NCBI GenBank assembly: GCA_934438085.1
Contig: CAKSBC010000012.1
Coordinates: 1 to 64,000, forward strand
Source: an uncultured Lachnospiraceae bacterium
GTDB lineage: Bacteria; Bacillota; Clostridia; Lachnospirales; Lachnospiraceae
DNA length: 64,000 nucleotides
Direction: 5' to 3'
Under the pieces are notes generated by a model that worked only from the letters and a program-made list of their open reading frames with translations, was not told where the DNA came from and searched no databases. A program made the translations under genes and the position numbers. Positions 1 through 8,242 of the stretch are shown here, piece by piece (within the stretch, counting starts at the first letter, position 1; each line of letters opens with the position of its first letter).

Positions 1-25
1 ATCTTACTTTTCCTGGACATAACAA

Positions 26-69
26 TACCCCCAAGTAGGTTTCATTTTTCAATGTCCTACTTAGGGGTA
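26..69 (-). terminator. Hairpin downstream of lysS, possible weak terminator
   Basis: Arms at 26-39 and 56-69 are 14-bp inverted repeats with one non-complementary position. In the minus-strand transcript this becomes a G-U wobble, while in the plus strand it would be a C-A mismatch, which favours a role in RNA leaving lysS. The loop is 16 nt. No strong U-tract follows, so this could be an RNA-stabilising hairpin rather than an intrinsic terminator. Confidence 0.45.
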
Positions 70-156
70 GCATATCAAATCAGCGGGCTTAAATCATATG
101 AACTTATCGTATGCTATCGGAACTTGTCTGCAATCGCAGAATTTCAAACGCATTTT

Positions 157-198
157 TGGCGTAAGCTCGGAGTAAATTGGCGTAAGTTGTGGCGTAAG
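157..198. repeat. Three direct copies of TGGCGTAAG
   Basis: The 9-mer TGGCGTAAG occurs at 157-165, 178-186 and 190-198, just past the lysS stop codon. Spacing is uneven (21 and 12 bp). No gene is visible in 1-218. Function is unknown. Confidence 0.5.
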
Positions 199-218
199 CA
201 CCGACAATTTAGGGGCAA

Positions 219-2192
219 TCAATAGAGCTTTGCGCCTGCCGGAATGTGAGGATCAACCATCAGCAAATGCAACTTTTCCTCGCCGTTTTCGTGATGTACG
301 GCGGAGATCAGCATACCGCAGGAGTCGATACCCATCATCGCTCTCGGAGGTAGATTGGTGATTGCAATGCAGGTCTTACCGACCAGTTCTTCCGGCTCAT
401 AATACTCGTGAATACCACTCAAAATGACCCTATCTACGCCGGTTCCGTCGTCCAAAACGAACTTTAAGAGCTTTTTGGACTTCTTCACAGCTTCGCATTC
501 CTTGACCTTTACGGCACGGAAATCGCTCTTGGAGAAGGTGTCAAAATCGACCTGATCTTGGAACAGAGGCTCAATCTGAACATTAGAAAAATCAATTTTT
601 TCTTGCGTCTCAGGAGCCGTCTGAGCAGCCTCCACAGGAGCCTCAACACGCTTTTCAACCTTCTTGTCAGAGTCCAGCGGCTTCATTGTCGGGAACAGTA
701 AAACGTCTCTTATTGCCTCTGAATCTGTAAGAAGCATAACAAGTCTGTCGATACCGTATCCGATACCACCTGTAGGAGGCATACCTATCTCAAGCGCATT
801 GAGGAAGTCCTCATCTGTATGGTTAGCCTCTTCATCACCTGCTGCAGCAAGTGCATCCTGTGCCTTGAAGCGCTCTCTTTGATCTATAGGATCATTAAGC
901 TCTGAGTATGCATTACACATCTCACGGCCGTAGATATAGAGCTCGAAACGCTCAACATGATCCGGTCTTTCAGGATTCTTCTTTGTAAGCGGGCTTATCT
1001 CGATCGGATGATCTGTGATGAATGTAGGCTGTATCATCTTATCCTCACAGAATTCCTCAAAGAAAAGATTTAAAATGTCTCCCTTCTTATGTCTTTCCTC
1101 ATACTCAATGCCCTTTTCCTTGGCGATAGCCTTGGCCTCTGCATCATCCTTGACCTCATCAAAGTCAACGCCTGCATACTGCTTAACAGCCTCAGTCATG
1201 CTGAGTCTTGCGAAAGGCTTCTCCATATCTATAACAGTGCCGTTGTAGTTAATAACAGCACTTCCGCATACCTTATTTGCAAGGTATCTGAACATGCTTT
1301 CTGTAAGCTCCATCATGCCTTCGAAGTCTGTATATGCCTGATAAAGCTCCATAAGTGTAAACTCAGGATTGTGTCTTGTATCAATTCCTTCATTTCTGAA
1401 TACACGGCCGATCTCGTAAACTCTCTCGAGTCCGCCGACTATAAGTCTCTTAAGATAAAGCTCAAGAGAAATACGAAGTCTGAGATCATCATTAAGTGCA
1501 TTGAAATGTGTCTCGAACGGTCTTGCCGCAGCGCCTCCTGCATTGGAAACAAGCATAGGAGTCTCAACCTCGATAAAGTCTCTGCCGTCAAGGAAATTTC
1601 TTATCTCCTTAAGGATAAGAGAGCGCTTGCGGAATGTATCCTTAACCTCAGGATTCATAATGAGGTCTACATATCTCTGACGATATCTCGCATCAACATT
1701 GGTAATGCCGTGGAATTTCTCAGGAAGGATCTGCAGTGACTTTGTAAGAAGAGTGATTTCCTCTGCGTGTACAGAAACCTCTCCTGTCTTTGTCTTAAAA
1801 ACAAAACCCTTAACGCCTACGATATCACCGATATCAAACTTCTTGAAATCTGCATAAGGCTCTTCTCCGACAGCGTCTCTTGCAACATAGACCTGGATCT
1901 GGCCGTCTCTGTCCTGAATATGGCAGAAGGATGCCTTACCCATGACACGCTTGAGCATGATTCGTCCCGCAATAGATACCTGTTTATTCTCAAGCTCATC
2001 AAAGTTATCAATGATTTCCTTGCTGTGATGTGTCTGATCATATTTGGTAATAACAAACGGGTCCTTACCTGCTGCCTGAAGCTCTAAAAGCTTATCACGG
2101 CGCACCTTAAGAAGACGGTTAATGTCCTCAGGCTGTGCTGCCTTTGCTCCCGCGTTCATGTTCTTTTCTCTGTTCTCAAGATTTTCTGCCAT
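219..2192 (-). CDS. lysS: Lysyl-tRNA synthetase, class II, with C-terminal tRNA-binding (EMAP/Trbp111-type) domain
   Basis: Charges tRNA-Lys with lysine in the cytoplasm. Residues about 70-180 form the N-terminal OB-fold anticodon-binding domain. The class II catalytic core follows, with motif 2 (GRVFRNEGIDTRHNPEF) and motif 3 (GIGYGIDRLVML). The protein has 657 residues against about 500 for typical LysRS. The surplus is a linker rich in Glu, Ala and Pro at about 505-530, then a tRNA-binding domain at about 531-657 (KSKKLLKF, LSGIHEYYEPEELVGK, NLPPRAMMGIDSCGM) of the kind normally seen at the C-terminus of MetRS. The ATG start is preceded by AAGGAG at good spacing. It lies 72 bp downstream of greA and is probably co-transcribed with it. 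The tail uses TTG and ATT codons that look rarer in the core, an impression only, which might reflect separate ancestry. Confidence 0.95.
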   Translation of the reverse strand: MAENLENREKNMNAGAKAAQPEDINRLLKVRRDKLLELQAAGKDPFVITKYDQTHHSKEIIDNFDELENKQVSIAGRIMLKRVMGKASFCHIQDRDGQIQVYVARDAVGEEPYADFKKFDIGDIVGVKGFVFKTKTGEVSVHAEEITLLTKSLQILPEKFHGITNVDARYRQRYVDLIMNPEVKDTFRKRSLILKEIRNFLDGRDFIEVETPMLVSNAGGAAARPFETHFNALNDDLRLRISLELYLKRLIVGGLERVYEIGRVFRNEGIDTRHNPEFTLMELYQAYTDFEGMMELTESMFRYLANKVCGSAVINYNGTVIDMEKPFARLSMTEAVKQYAGVDFDEVKDDAEAKAIAKEKGIEYEERHKKGDILNLFFEEFCEDKMIQPTFITDHPIEISPLTKKNPERPDHVERFELYIYGREMCNAYSELNDPIDQRERFKAQDALAAAGDEEANHTDEDFLNALEIGMPPTGGIGYGIDRLVMLLTDSEAIRDVLLFPTMKPLDSDKKVEKRVEAPVEAAQTAPETQEKIDFSNVQIEPLFQDQVDFDTFSKSDFRAVKVKECEAVKKSKKLLKFVLDDGTGVDRVILSGIHEYYEPEELVGKTCIAITNLPPRAMMGIDSCGMLISAVHHENGEEKLHLLMVDPHIPAGAKLY

Positions 2193-2264
2193 TTACAACT
2201 CCTTTTGCAGACCGGATAATGTCCGCTAAACTATATTAAAGCCGCAGCTTATAAGCTGCACGAA

Positions 2265-2756
2265 TTATTCAGCCTTCTTAATTTCCAATACCTTATACTG
2301 GATCACTCCGCCGTCCGGAAGCTTAATATCCACGGTATCACCTATATGGTGTCCCATAAGTCCTGCACCTACAGGTGATTCATTACTGATCTTTCCTGCA
2401 AGGCTGTTTGCCTCAGATGAACCAACGATGAAATATGTAACCTCTTCGTCAAACTCAAGATCATAAAGCTTAACCTCACAGCCGACATTGATCTTGCCGT
2501 GGTCGAACTCTTCATCAACTACTACTTCAGCATTTCTGAGAATGTTTTCAAGCTCAAGGATACGCTTCTCGATCTCTGTCTGCTCTTCCTTTGCGGCATC
2601 ATAATCAGCATTCTCCGAAAGATCTCCCTGCTCTCTTGCAACCTTGATCTTCTGTGCTACTTCCTGTCTCTTAACAGCCTTAAGCTCATGCAGCTCGTCC
2701 TCATATTTCTTGAGACCTGCATAAGTGATCATTGTCTTTGGTGTTTCGTTGCTCAC
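2265..2756 (-). CDS. greA: Transcription elongation factor GreA
   Basis: Rescues backtracked RNA polymerase by stimulating cleavage of the transcript 3' end in the secondary channel. The 163 residues match the usual GreA length of about 158. The N-terminal coiled coil carries the acidic tip region (REQGDLSENADYDAAKEEQ, about 42-60). The C-terminal FKBP-like domain has SNESPVGAGLMGHHIGDTV near the end. The start is GTG, with AGGAG 11 nt upstream, which is slightly long but still plausible. A near-consensus promoter lies upstream at 2806-2834, and lysS follows after 72 bp, so greA-lysS looks like a two-gene unit. Confidence 0.95.
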   Translation of the reverse strand: MSNETPKTMITYAGLKKYEDELHELKAVKRQEVAQKIKVAREQGDLSENADYDAAKEEQTEIEKRILELENILRNAEVVVDEEFDHGKINVGCEVKLYDLEFDEEVTYFIVGSSEANSLAGKISNESPVGAGLMGHHIGDTVDIKLPDGGVIQYKVLEIKKAE

Positions 2757-2805
2757 TTTTATCTATACTCCTGTTTCTAATTAGTGTTAATTCCTCAATC
2801 GTGTT

Positions 2806-2834
2806 ATTATAACTTTTGGCAATGTCTCTGTCAA
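2806..2834 (-). promoter_or_regulatory. Consensus sigma-A-type promoter for greA-lysS
   Basis: On the minus strand a TTGACA -35 (2829-2834) is followed by a 17-bp spacer and a TATAAT -10 (2806-2811). Both hexamers are perfect consensus. The predicted start site lies about 45 bp before the greA GTG. Confidence 0.85.
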
Positions 2835-2915
2835 TCACAAGTGCTTTTAGCACCGATATATGAACATTATTATAGTGAACATTATCGACATTTAAGAGCC
2901 TCTGATCACGAAGCC

Positions 2916-3866
2916 TCAAAGTGCCTCATTAACAAAGCTCTTCAGCTCATCAAGCGTTTTGAGACTGTTCATGCCTGCACGAAGCTTTGCTGATCCCGGT
3001 ATTCCTGCCGTATACCATGCCAAATGCTTTCGCATCTCAGGTATCGCAATATATTCACTCTTATATTTAACCATAAGCTCAGCATGGCGAAGTATCATTC
3101 GCTTTCTTTCTTCCATATCCGGCTCAGGCAGAAGCTCTCCGGTCTCAAGATAATGCACAGTTCTTCCAATGAGCCACGGATTTCCCTTCGCGCCTCTTGC
3201 TATTGCGACTCCGTCAACTCCGGTTTCATCTATCATTCGCTTTGCATCCTCCGGTGTGAAAATGTCTCCGTTTCCGAAAACCGGGATGCTCACCGCTTCT
3301 TTAACCTTTCTGATAATGTCCCAGTCGGCATTTCCCGCATACATCTGCGCTCTTGTTCTTCCGTGCACTGTGATGGCGCTGACGCCTGCCTGCTCTGCCA
3401 TTTTCGCAAACTCAACAGCATTTACATGCTTATCGTCAAAGCCCTTTCTGAACTTAACGGTAACCGGCTTTTTAAGCACTCTGCTCATAGTCTCAAGAAT
3501 ACTGAATGCAAGCTCAGGCTTTTTCATAAGAGCCGAGCCTTCGCCGTTATTTACGATCTTCGGCACAGGGCAGCCCATATTGACATCTATTATGTCAAAA
3601 TCCTCCGATATTTTTTCTGCCATGCTGGTCATTATCATCGGATCTGATCCAAAGAGCTGAACAGCGATCGGATGCTCATCTTCCGCCGTTTTAAGTATTA
3701 TTTCATTATTTTTATTCTTATAAAATATCCCCTTTGCGGAGACCATTTCTGTGCTCACAAGTCCTGCGCCCTGTTCCTCAAGCAGTACTCTGTAGGCGGT
3801 GTCTGTAATACCCGCCATAGGCGCCATGATAACGTTGGACTTAAGCTCAACATTTCCTATTTTCAT
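2916..3866 (-). CDS. dusB: tRNA-dihydrouridine synthase (DusB-type)
   Basis: FMN-dependent reduction of uridine to dihydrouridine in the tRNA D-loop. The 316-residue TIM barrel begins with the family signature MAPMAGITDTAYR (about 15-27). It has the catalytic-cysteine segment DVNMGCPVPKIV (about 95-106) and the RNA-contacting HGRTRAQMY. The FMN phosphate site is around FGNGDIFTPEDA and the C-terminal helical domain is complete. The length is normal for DusB. It sits 21 bp downstream of the DUF6145-like gene and is probably transcribed with it. The paralogue assignment (DusB rather than another Dus) rests on general resemblance to Firmicute proteins. Confidence 0.92.
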   Translation of the reverse strand: MKIGNVELKSNVIMAPMAGITDTAYRVLLEEQGAGLVSTEMVSAKGIFYKNKNNEIILKTAEDEHPIAVQLFGSDPMIMTSMAEKISEDFDIIDVNMGCPVPKIVNNGEGSALMKKPELAFSILETMSRVLKKPVTVKFRKGFDDKHVNAVEFAKMAEQAGVSAITVHGRTRAQMYAGNADWDIIRKVKEAVSIPVFGNGDIFTPEDAKRMIDETGVDGVAIARGAKGNPWLIGRTVHYLETGELLPEPDMEERKRMILRHAELMVKYKSEYIAIPEMRKHLAWYTAGIPGSAKLRAGMNSLKTLDELKSFVNEAL

Positions 3867-3887
3867 ATATTCAAACTATATTCCTGT

Positions 3888-4208
3888 TTATTTCTTCTGT
3901 TCTGTTTTCAGCTTTGCATATTCCGCTGCAAATGTCTCAAGCTGTTCAAAAAGCTCTCCCATGTTGCGCTGCATACGTCTTATCAGCAGATCCGAGCCTA
4001 TCTCATCTATCGGATCAATTGCCTGAAGATGAAGCTTATGCTGTGCGTCAAAAGAGAAAACAAGCGTTCCGCCCGCATCTGAGCAATATGTAACGGCAGC
4101 GACCTTGAGCGCCTTTTTTATATCCTCAGGCAGAATGCCGTATTCATCTTCATTAAAATAAAACTTCATGCTCTGCGCATTGGCACAGCAAAGGATACTG
4201 TCTTCCAT
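3888..4208 (-). CDS. DUF6145-like small conserved protein
   Basis: A 106-residue acidic cytoplasmic protein of unknown function. It resembles, from memory, the DUF6145 family found next to dusB in Lachnospiraceae. An N-terminal segment (SILCCANAQSMKFYFNEDEYGILPEDIKK) is followed by a beta-rich middle (GGTLVFSFD) and a C-terminal helix rich in Glu, Leu and Lys that could form a coiled coil. A longer reading of 112 residues would need a TTG start inside the ribosome-binding site. The ATG at 4208 is preceded by AGGAG with 5-nt spacing and is preferred. There is no signal peptide or membrane segment. The family call is moderate, the coding call good. Confidence 0.75.
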   Translation of the reverse strand: MEDSILCCANAQSMKFYFNEDEYGILPEDIKKALKVAAVTYCSDAGGTLVFSFDAQHKLHLQAIDPIDEIGSDLLIRRMQRNMGELFEQLETFAAEYAKLKTEQKK

Positions 4209-4219
4209 AAATTCTCCTA

Positions 4220-4279
4220 TTTTCAAGTTATAATTTCGCCGAAGTTTCTGATTTTCAAGCTATACTTCCGCCGAAATTT
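4220..4279 (-). repeat. Tandem 28-bp imperfect repeat in the leader of the DUF6145-like gene
   Basis: Segments 4220-4247 and 4252-4279 match at most positions with a 32-bp period. Each contains TTTTCAAG and CGCCGAA on the plus strand. On the minus strand the copy nearest the gene runs into the ribosome-binding site. It lies between dnaE and the small gene; role unknown. Confidence 0.55.
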
Positions 4280-4345
4280 ATAAATGTAATAATTCCGCCA
4301 ACGTTATTGCTGCAAGGCGTAATTATAATAAATTCCTCAGCCGTG

Positions 4346-7300
4346 TCACCGCTCAAATTTCGGCGTAAGCTCCCTGATCCTGACATTTGCATCTCCGAAA
4401 GCAGCTTTAAGCCTCTCAATAAAATCGTCCGAGGCATCCACAGCCAGTGACCGTCCTAACTTCTTATAGCTTTTTTCCTTTTTAAGATAAACTACAGGCT
4501 CGGCAGTGCCCTGATTTTCAAAGCACATGTCCTCAAGCCTTGAAGCAGCCTTATCATAAGCGGCCTTATCATCAAAGGCTATCCATATTTCCTTTTTAAG
4601 CTCGTCAAAGCCTATGATCTTATCTGCTATAAGCGAAGCGTTTTCATCTCTTCCTATACTTATGCGGCCGTGCAGATAGACCTTGCTGTCAGCTTCAAGC
4701 CTTGAGCGGTATCTGTCAAAGGTGTCCGGAAATATCAGGACCTCAAATTGTCCGTACAGATCCTCGACCTTTAAAAATGCCATTTGCCTCTGCTGCTTGG
4801 TTATCTTTAACTTTTTCTCGCTTATAATGCCTCCGCTTATAACCTCAGTGCCATCCCTGAAACGGCAGACCCCGGTGCTTTCATCGGCATAGTAATCCTT
4901 TGACAAGGCGGTGACTGTTCGTTTAAAGGTGTCGATATGTTCCTCAACCGGATGACCGCTAAGGTATAGTCCTGTGGCTTCCTTTTCATACATAAGAAGC
5001 TCTTCGCGGCTGAATTCTCCCACCGGCGGCATAGCACGCTTAAAGCTGTCATTTTCCTCACTTTCGGCAATGTCAAACAGAGTTATCTGTCCGGCTATCT
5101 CACTGTGTTTTCTTGCCGAGGCATCGCTTAGCAGTCCCTCAACCATGATAAGCTTCTGCTTTCTTGTGCCCGGCATCGAGTCAAATGCCCCTGCCTTTAT
5201 AAAGCCGTCGATAGCCTTTCTGTTAACAGATTCCGGCTGTCTTGATACAAAATCCTCTAAGTTCTTGAAAATGCCTCTTTCACGGCGCTCTCTGACTATA
5301 TCCTCTACGACCGTCCTTCCGACTCCCTTGATGGCAGTCAGTCCGTACAGCACTGTGTTCTCATCCAAAGCCGTAAAGCCGTAATCACCGGCATTAATAT
5401 CAGGCGGCATAAGCTTGATGCCCATGCTCTTTACCTGCTGAATGTATTCGGATATCTTGCCGTTATTATCCATGACCGAGGTCATAAGTGCCGCCATAAA
5501 CTCCGCCGGATAATAATATTTAAGCCATGCTGTCTGATATGACACCACCGCATAAGCCGCCGCATGAGATTTATTAAATGCATAGGAAGCAAAGTCTATC
5601 ATCTCATCGTAGATATGGTTAGCCACAGACTCTGATATTCCGTTAGCAATGCAGCCCTTTACATGCTCCTCTTCATTGCCGTAGACAAAGCTTTCGCGTT
5701 CCTTCTGCATTACAGCATGCTTTTTCTTGGACATTGCTCTTCGCACAAGATCGGCACGGCCTAAGGTATATCCGGCAAGACTCTGCACTATCTGCATAAC
5801 CTGCTCCTGATAAACGATACAGCCGTAGGTCGATTCAAGTATAGGCTTAAGCTCCTCACAATCATAGCTTACAGAGGCTTTATTTTCCTTACCCTTAATA
5901 TATTTCGGAATAAAATCCATAGGGCCCGGTCTGTAAAGGGCAAGTCCCGCAATGATATCGTCGATACTCTCAGGCTTAAGCTCCTTCATAAATGAAGTCA
6001 TTCCCGCTGATTCAAGCTGGAATACTCCCGAGGTATCTCCCTTTGAGATCATCTTATAAACGTCCGGATCGTCATAATTAACATTATCTATGTCAATGAC
6101 TTTACCGGTATTCTTATGAATCTGCTCTATGGAGTTATTAATGACCGTCAGTGTCCTTAAGCCCAGGAAATCCATCTTAAGAAGTCCCAGCTCCTCAAGC
6201 GTCGTCATAGTATACTGAGTAACCACAGTACCGTCCGCATTTCTTGAAAGCGGCACAAAGCGGTCAACTCTGTCACTGGCTATAAGCACTCCGGCAGCAT
6301 GCATGCTCGAATGTCTCGGAAGTCCTTCAAGCCTCATACTCATATCTATGAGATATTTGACCTGTTCGTCCGTCTGATAGGCATTTTTAAGGTCTGGACT
6401 CATTTTAAGCGCCTTTTGCAGGGTAATGCCTAATTCGTTCGGTATCATTCTGGCTATCTGATCCACCGCACCGTAAGGCATATCCAGCACACGTCCGACG
6501 TCTCTTATAACACCTCGTGCAGCAAGTGTTCCGAAGGTAACTATCTGTGCAACATTGTCCTTACCGTACTTGCCGACAACATAGTCTATGACCTCCTGCC
6601 TGCGCTCATAGCAGAAGTCCACGTCTATATCAGGCATGGTCACTCGCTCAGGGTTCAAAAATCGCTCAAAGAGAAGTGAGAACTTGATTGGGTCGATATT
6701 GGTTATGCCGAGTGAATAAGCCACTATAGAGCCCGCAGCTGAGCCTCTTCCCGGACCTACAGGGATCCCGTGTCTTTTGGCATAAGCTATAAAATCCGAA
6801 ACTATGAGGAAGTAATCCACAAAGCCCATTGTTTCTATGGTATTAAGCTCATACTCAAGTCTTGATCTGATATCCTCTCCGTAGAGCTTCTTTCCGCCGT
6901 CTGCTTCCTTAAGGCAATCCGGATATCTCTTCTCAACTCCCGAAAAGCAAAGCTCTCTCAGATATTCATCAGCCGTCTTTCCCTTCGGAACAGCAAATTT
7001 CGGCAGCTTATAATTTCCGAATTCAATGCTGACATTACATCTGTCAGCGATTTTCTGTGTATTATCTATAGCCTGAGGTGCATACTTAAAAAGCTCCCTC
7101 ATGTCAGCTTCGCTCTTCAGATAATACTGACCTCCGTCATAGCGCATCCTGTCAGTATCGCTGACCTTTTTGCCTGTCTGAATGCAAAGCAGAATATCGT
7201 GCGGCTCAGCATCCTCTTTAAATGTATAATGACTGTCGTTGGACGCGATAAGCTCAATTCCGGTATCTTCTGAAAGTCTCAGGAGTCCTGCATTGACAGT

Positions 7301-7849
7301 TCTCTGCAGTTCGATTCCGTGATCCTGCAGCTCCAGGAAGAAATTACCCTTTCCGAAAATGTCCTCGTATCTGAGCGCCGCCTTCTTGGCTTCCTCATAC
7401 ATTCCAATTCCGAGTGCTCTCGCCACCTCTCCGGCAAGACATGCCGAGGACGCAATAATTCCCTCATGATATGTTTTAAGCAGCTCGTAGTCGACTCTCG
7501 GCTTATAATAAAAGCCGTCCGTAAAGCCCGAGGAAACTATCTTCATAAGATTCTCGTAGCCGGTATTATTTTCAGCAAGAAGTATCAGATGATAATATTT
7601 ATTCTCGTCTGACTTATCCTTATCAAAACGAGAACCGGGCGCAACATACACCTCGCAGCCTATTATCGGCTTTATCCCCTGCTTTACCGCTTCCTTATAG
7701 AAGTCGATAACACCGTACATAACACCGTGGTCTGTTATGGCTAATGAATCCATCCCGAGTTCTTTTGCACGGCCAATAAGCTCGCCGATCCTTGATGAAC
7801 CGTCGAGCAGCGAAAACTGTGTGTGCACATGAAGATGAGTAAATGCCAT
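4346..7849 (-). CDS. dnaE: DNA polymerase III alpha subunit, DnaE type
   Basis: Replicative C-family DNA polymerase; in Firmicutes with PolC it typically extends primers on the lagging strand. The 1167 residues begin with an intact PHP domain (THLHVHTQFSLLDG, then ITDHGVM). The polymerase palm follows, including PDIDVDFCYERR (catalytic aspartates, about 405-416). Helix-hairpin-helix and fingers regions come next, and a C-terminal OB-fold (FLKVEDLYGQFEVLIFPDTF). It has no proofreading exonuclease insertion, which separates it from polC at 38501-42703. The 115 bp separating it from the upstream HPr-like gene contain a hairpin at 7889-7915. No strong Shine-Dalgarno was noted for the ATG. Confidence 0.97.
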   Translation of the reverse strand: MAFTHLHVHTQFSLLDGSSRIGELIGRAKELGMDSLAITDHGVMYGVIDFYKEAVKQGIKPIIGCEVYVAPGSRFDKDKSDENKYYHLILLAENNTGYENLMKIVSSGFTDGFYYKPRVDYELLKTYHEGIIASSACLAGEVARALGIGMYEEAKKAALRYEDIFGKGNFFLELQDHGIELQRTVNAGLLRLSEDTGIELIASNDSHYTFKEDAEPHDILLCIQTGKKVSDTDRMRYDGGQYYLKSEADMRELFKYAPQAIDNTQKIADRCNVSIEFGNYKLPKFAVPKGKTADEYLRELCFSGVEKRYPDCLKEADGGKKLYGEDIRSRLEYELNTIETMGFVDYFLIVSDFIAYAKRHGIPVGPGRGSAAGSIVAYSLGITNIDPIKFSLLFERFLNPERVTMPDIDVDFCYERRQEVIDYVVGKYGKDNVAQIVTFGTLAARGVIRDVGRVLDMPYGAVDQIARMIPNELGITLQKALKMSPDLKNAYQTDEQVKYLIDMSMRLEGLPRHSSMHAAGVLIASDRVDRFVPLSRNADGTVVTQYTMTTLEELGLLKMDFLGLRTLTVINNSIEQIHKNTGKVIDIDNVNYDDPDVYKMISKGDTSGVFQLESAGMTSFMKELKPESIDDIIAGLALYRPGPMDFIPKYIKGKENKASVSYDCEELKPILESTYGCIVYQEQVMQIVQSLAGYTLGRADLVRRAMSKKKHAVMQKERESFVYGNEEEHVKGCIANGISESVANHIYDEMIDFASYAFNKSHAAAYAVVSYQTAWLKYYYPAEFMAALMTSVMDNNGKISEYIQQVKSMGIKLMPPDINAGDYGFTALDENTVLYGLTAIKGVGRTVVEDIVRERRERGIFKNLEDFVSRQPESVNRKAIDGFIKAGAFDSMPGTRKQKLIMVEGLLSDASARKHSEIAGQITLFDIAESEENDSFKRAMPPVGEFSREELLMYEKEATGLYLSGHPVEEHIDTFKRTVTALSKDYYADESTGVCRFRDGTEVISGGIISEKKLKITKQQRQMAFLKVEDLYGQFEVLIFPDTFDRYRSRLEADSKVYLHGRISIGRDENASLIADKIIGFDELKKEIWIAFDDKAAYDKAASRLEDMCFENQGTAEPVVYLKKEKSYKKLGRSLAVDASDDFIERLKAAFGDANVRIRELTPKFER

Positions 7850-7888
7850 AGCCGACCTGCTTATAAAAATAAAGTGTTATATACGACT

Positions 7889-7915
7889 AAAGCAGCAGGT
7901 AATGCCTGCCGCTTT
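7889..7915 (-). terminator. Hairpin between the HPr-like gene and dnaE
   Basis: An 11-bp stem (7889-7899 with 7905-7915) encloses a 5-nt loop. The single mismatch becomes a G-U pair on the minus-strand RNA. Only three U residues follow, so it may attenuate rather than fully terminate transcription into dnaE. Confidence 0.5.
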
Positions 7916-7964
7916 ATACAAATGTTCTATAGATTCTTATCATTAAATCCTCAGAAGTCAAAGA

Positions 7965-8213
7965 TTACTTTGAAAAGAACTCCGCAATAGCTTCTGCGGC
8001 GTTATCTTCATCGGTTCCTTCTGCGGTAACTGTAATAGTGTCTCCATTATAAGGAACAAGGTTCATAACACCCATGATGCTCTTAGCATTCACCTTTTTT
8101 TCGTTGTACGAAATATATATTCTTGATGAATACTCTCCTGCAACAGACACCAGCATAGCCAGTTTTCGTCCGGCATCGTTAGCAACATTAACCACTACAT
8201 CACGACTTACCAT
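7965..8213 (-). CDS. HPr-family protein lacking the phosphorylatable histidine (Crh-like)
   Basis: An 82-residue HPr fold. In ordinary HPr, His-15 within LHARPAA receives phosphate from enzyme I. Here that region reads DAGRKLAM, and the whole protein contains no histidine, so it cannot act as a PTS phosphocarrier. The regulatory serine region is intact (KKVNAKSIMGVMNL, Ser-45 equivalent to Ser-46), the site used by HPr kinase, which is encoded two genes upstream. This combination matches Bacillus Crh, which also follows whiA and acts with CcpA in catabolite control. The ATG at 8213 follows AAGGAG. A longer reading overlapping whiA lacks its own ribosome site. A canonical HPr is presumably encoded elsewhere. 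Confidence 0.88.
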   Translation of the reverse strand: MVSRDVVVNVANDAGRKLAMLVSVAGEYSSRIYISYNEKKVNAKSIMGVMNLVPYNGDTITVTAEGTDEDNAAEAIAEFFSK

Positions 8214-8242
8214 AATTCCCCTCTCCTTTAAATAAACAGGAC

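Noticed and set aside
1089..1739. Plus-strand frame of 216 codons opposite lysS
   Set aside because: Antisense to well-conserved LysRS sequence; it arises from the codon bias of the real gene.
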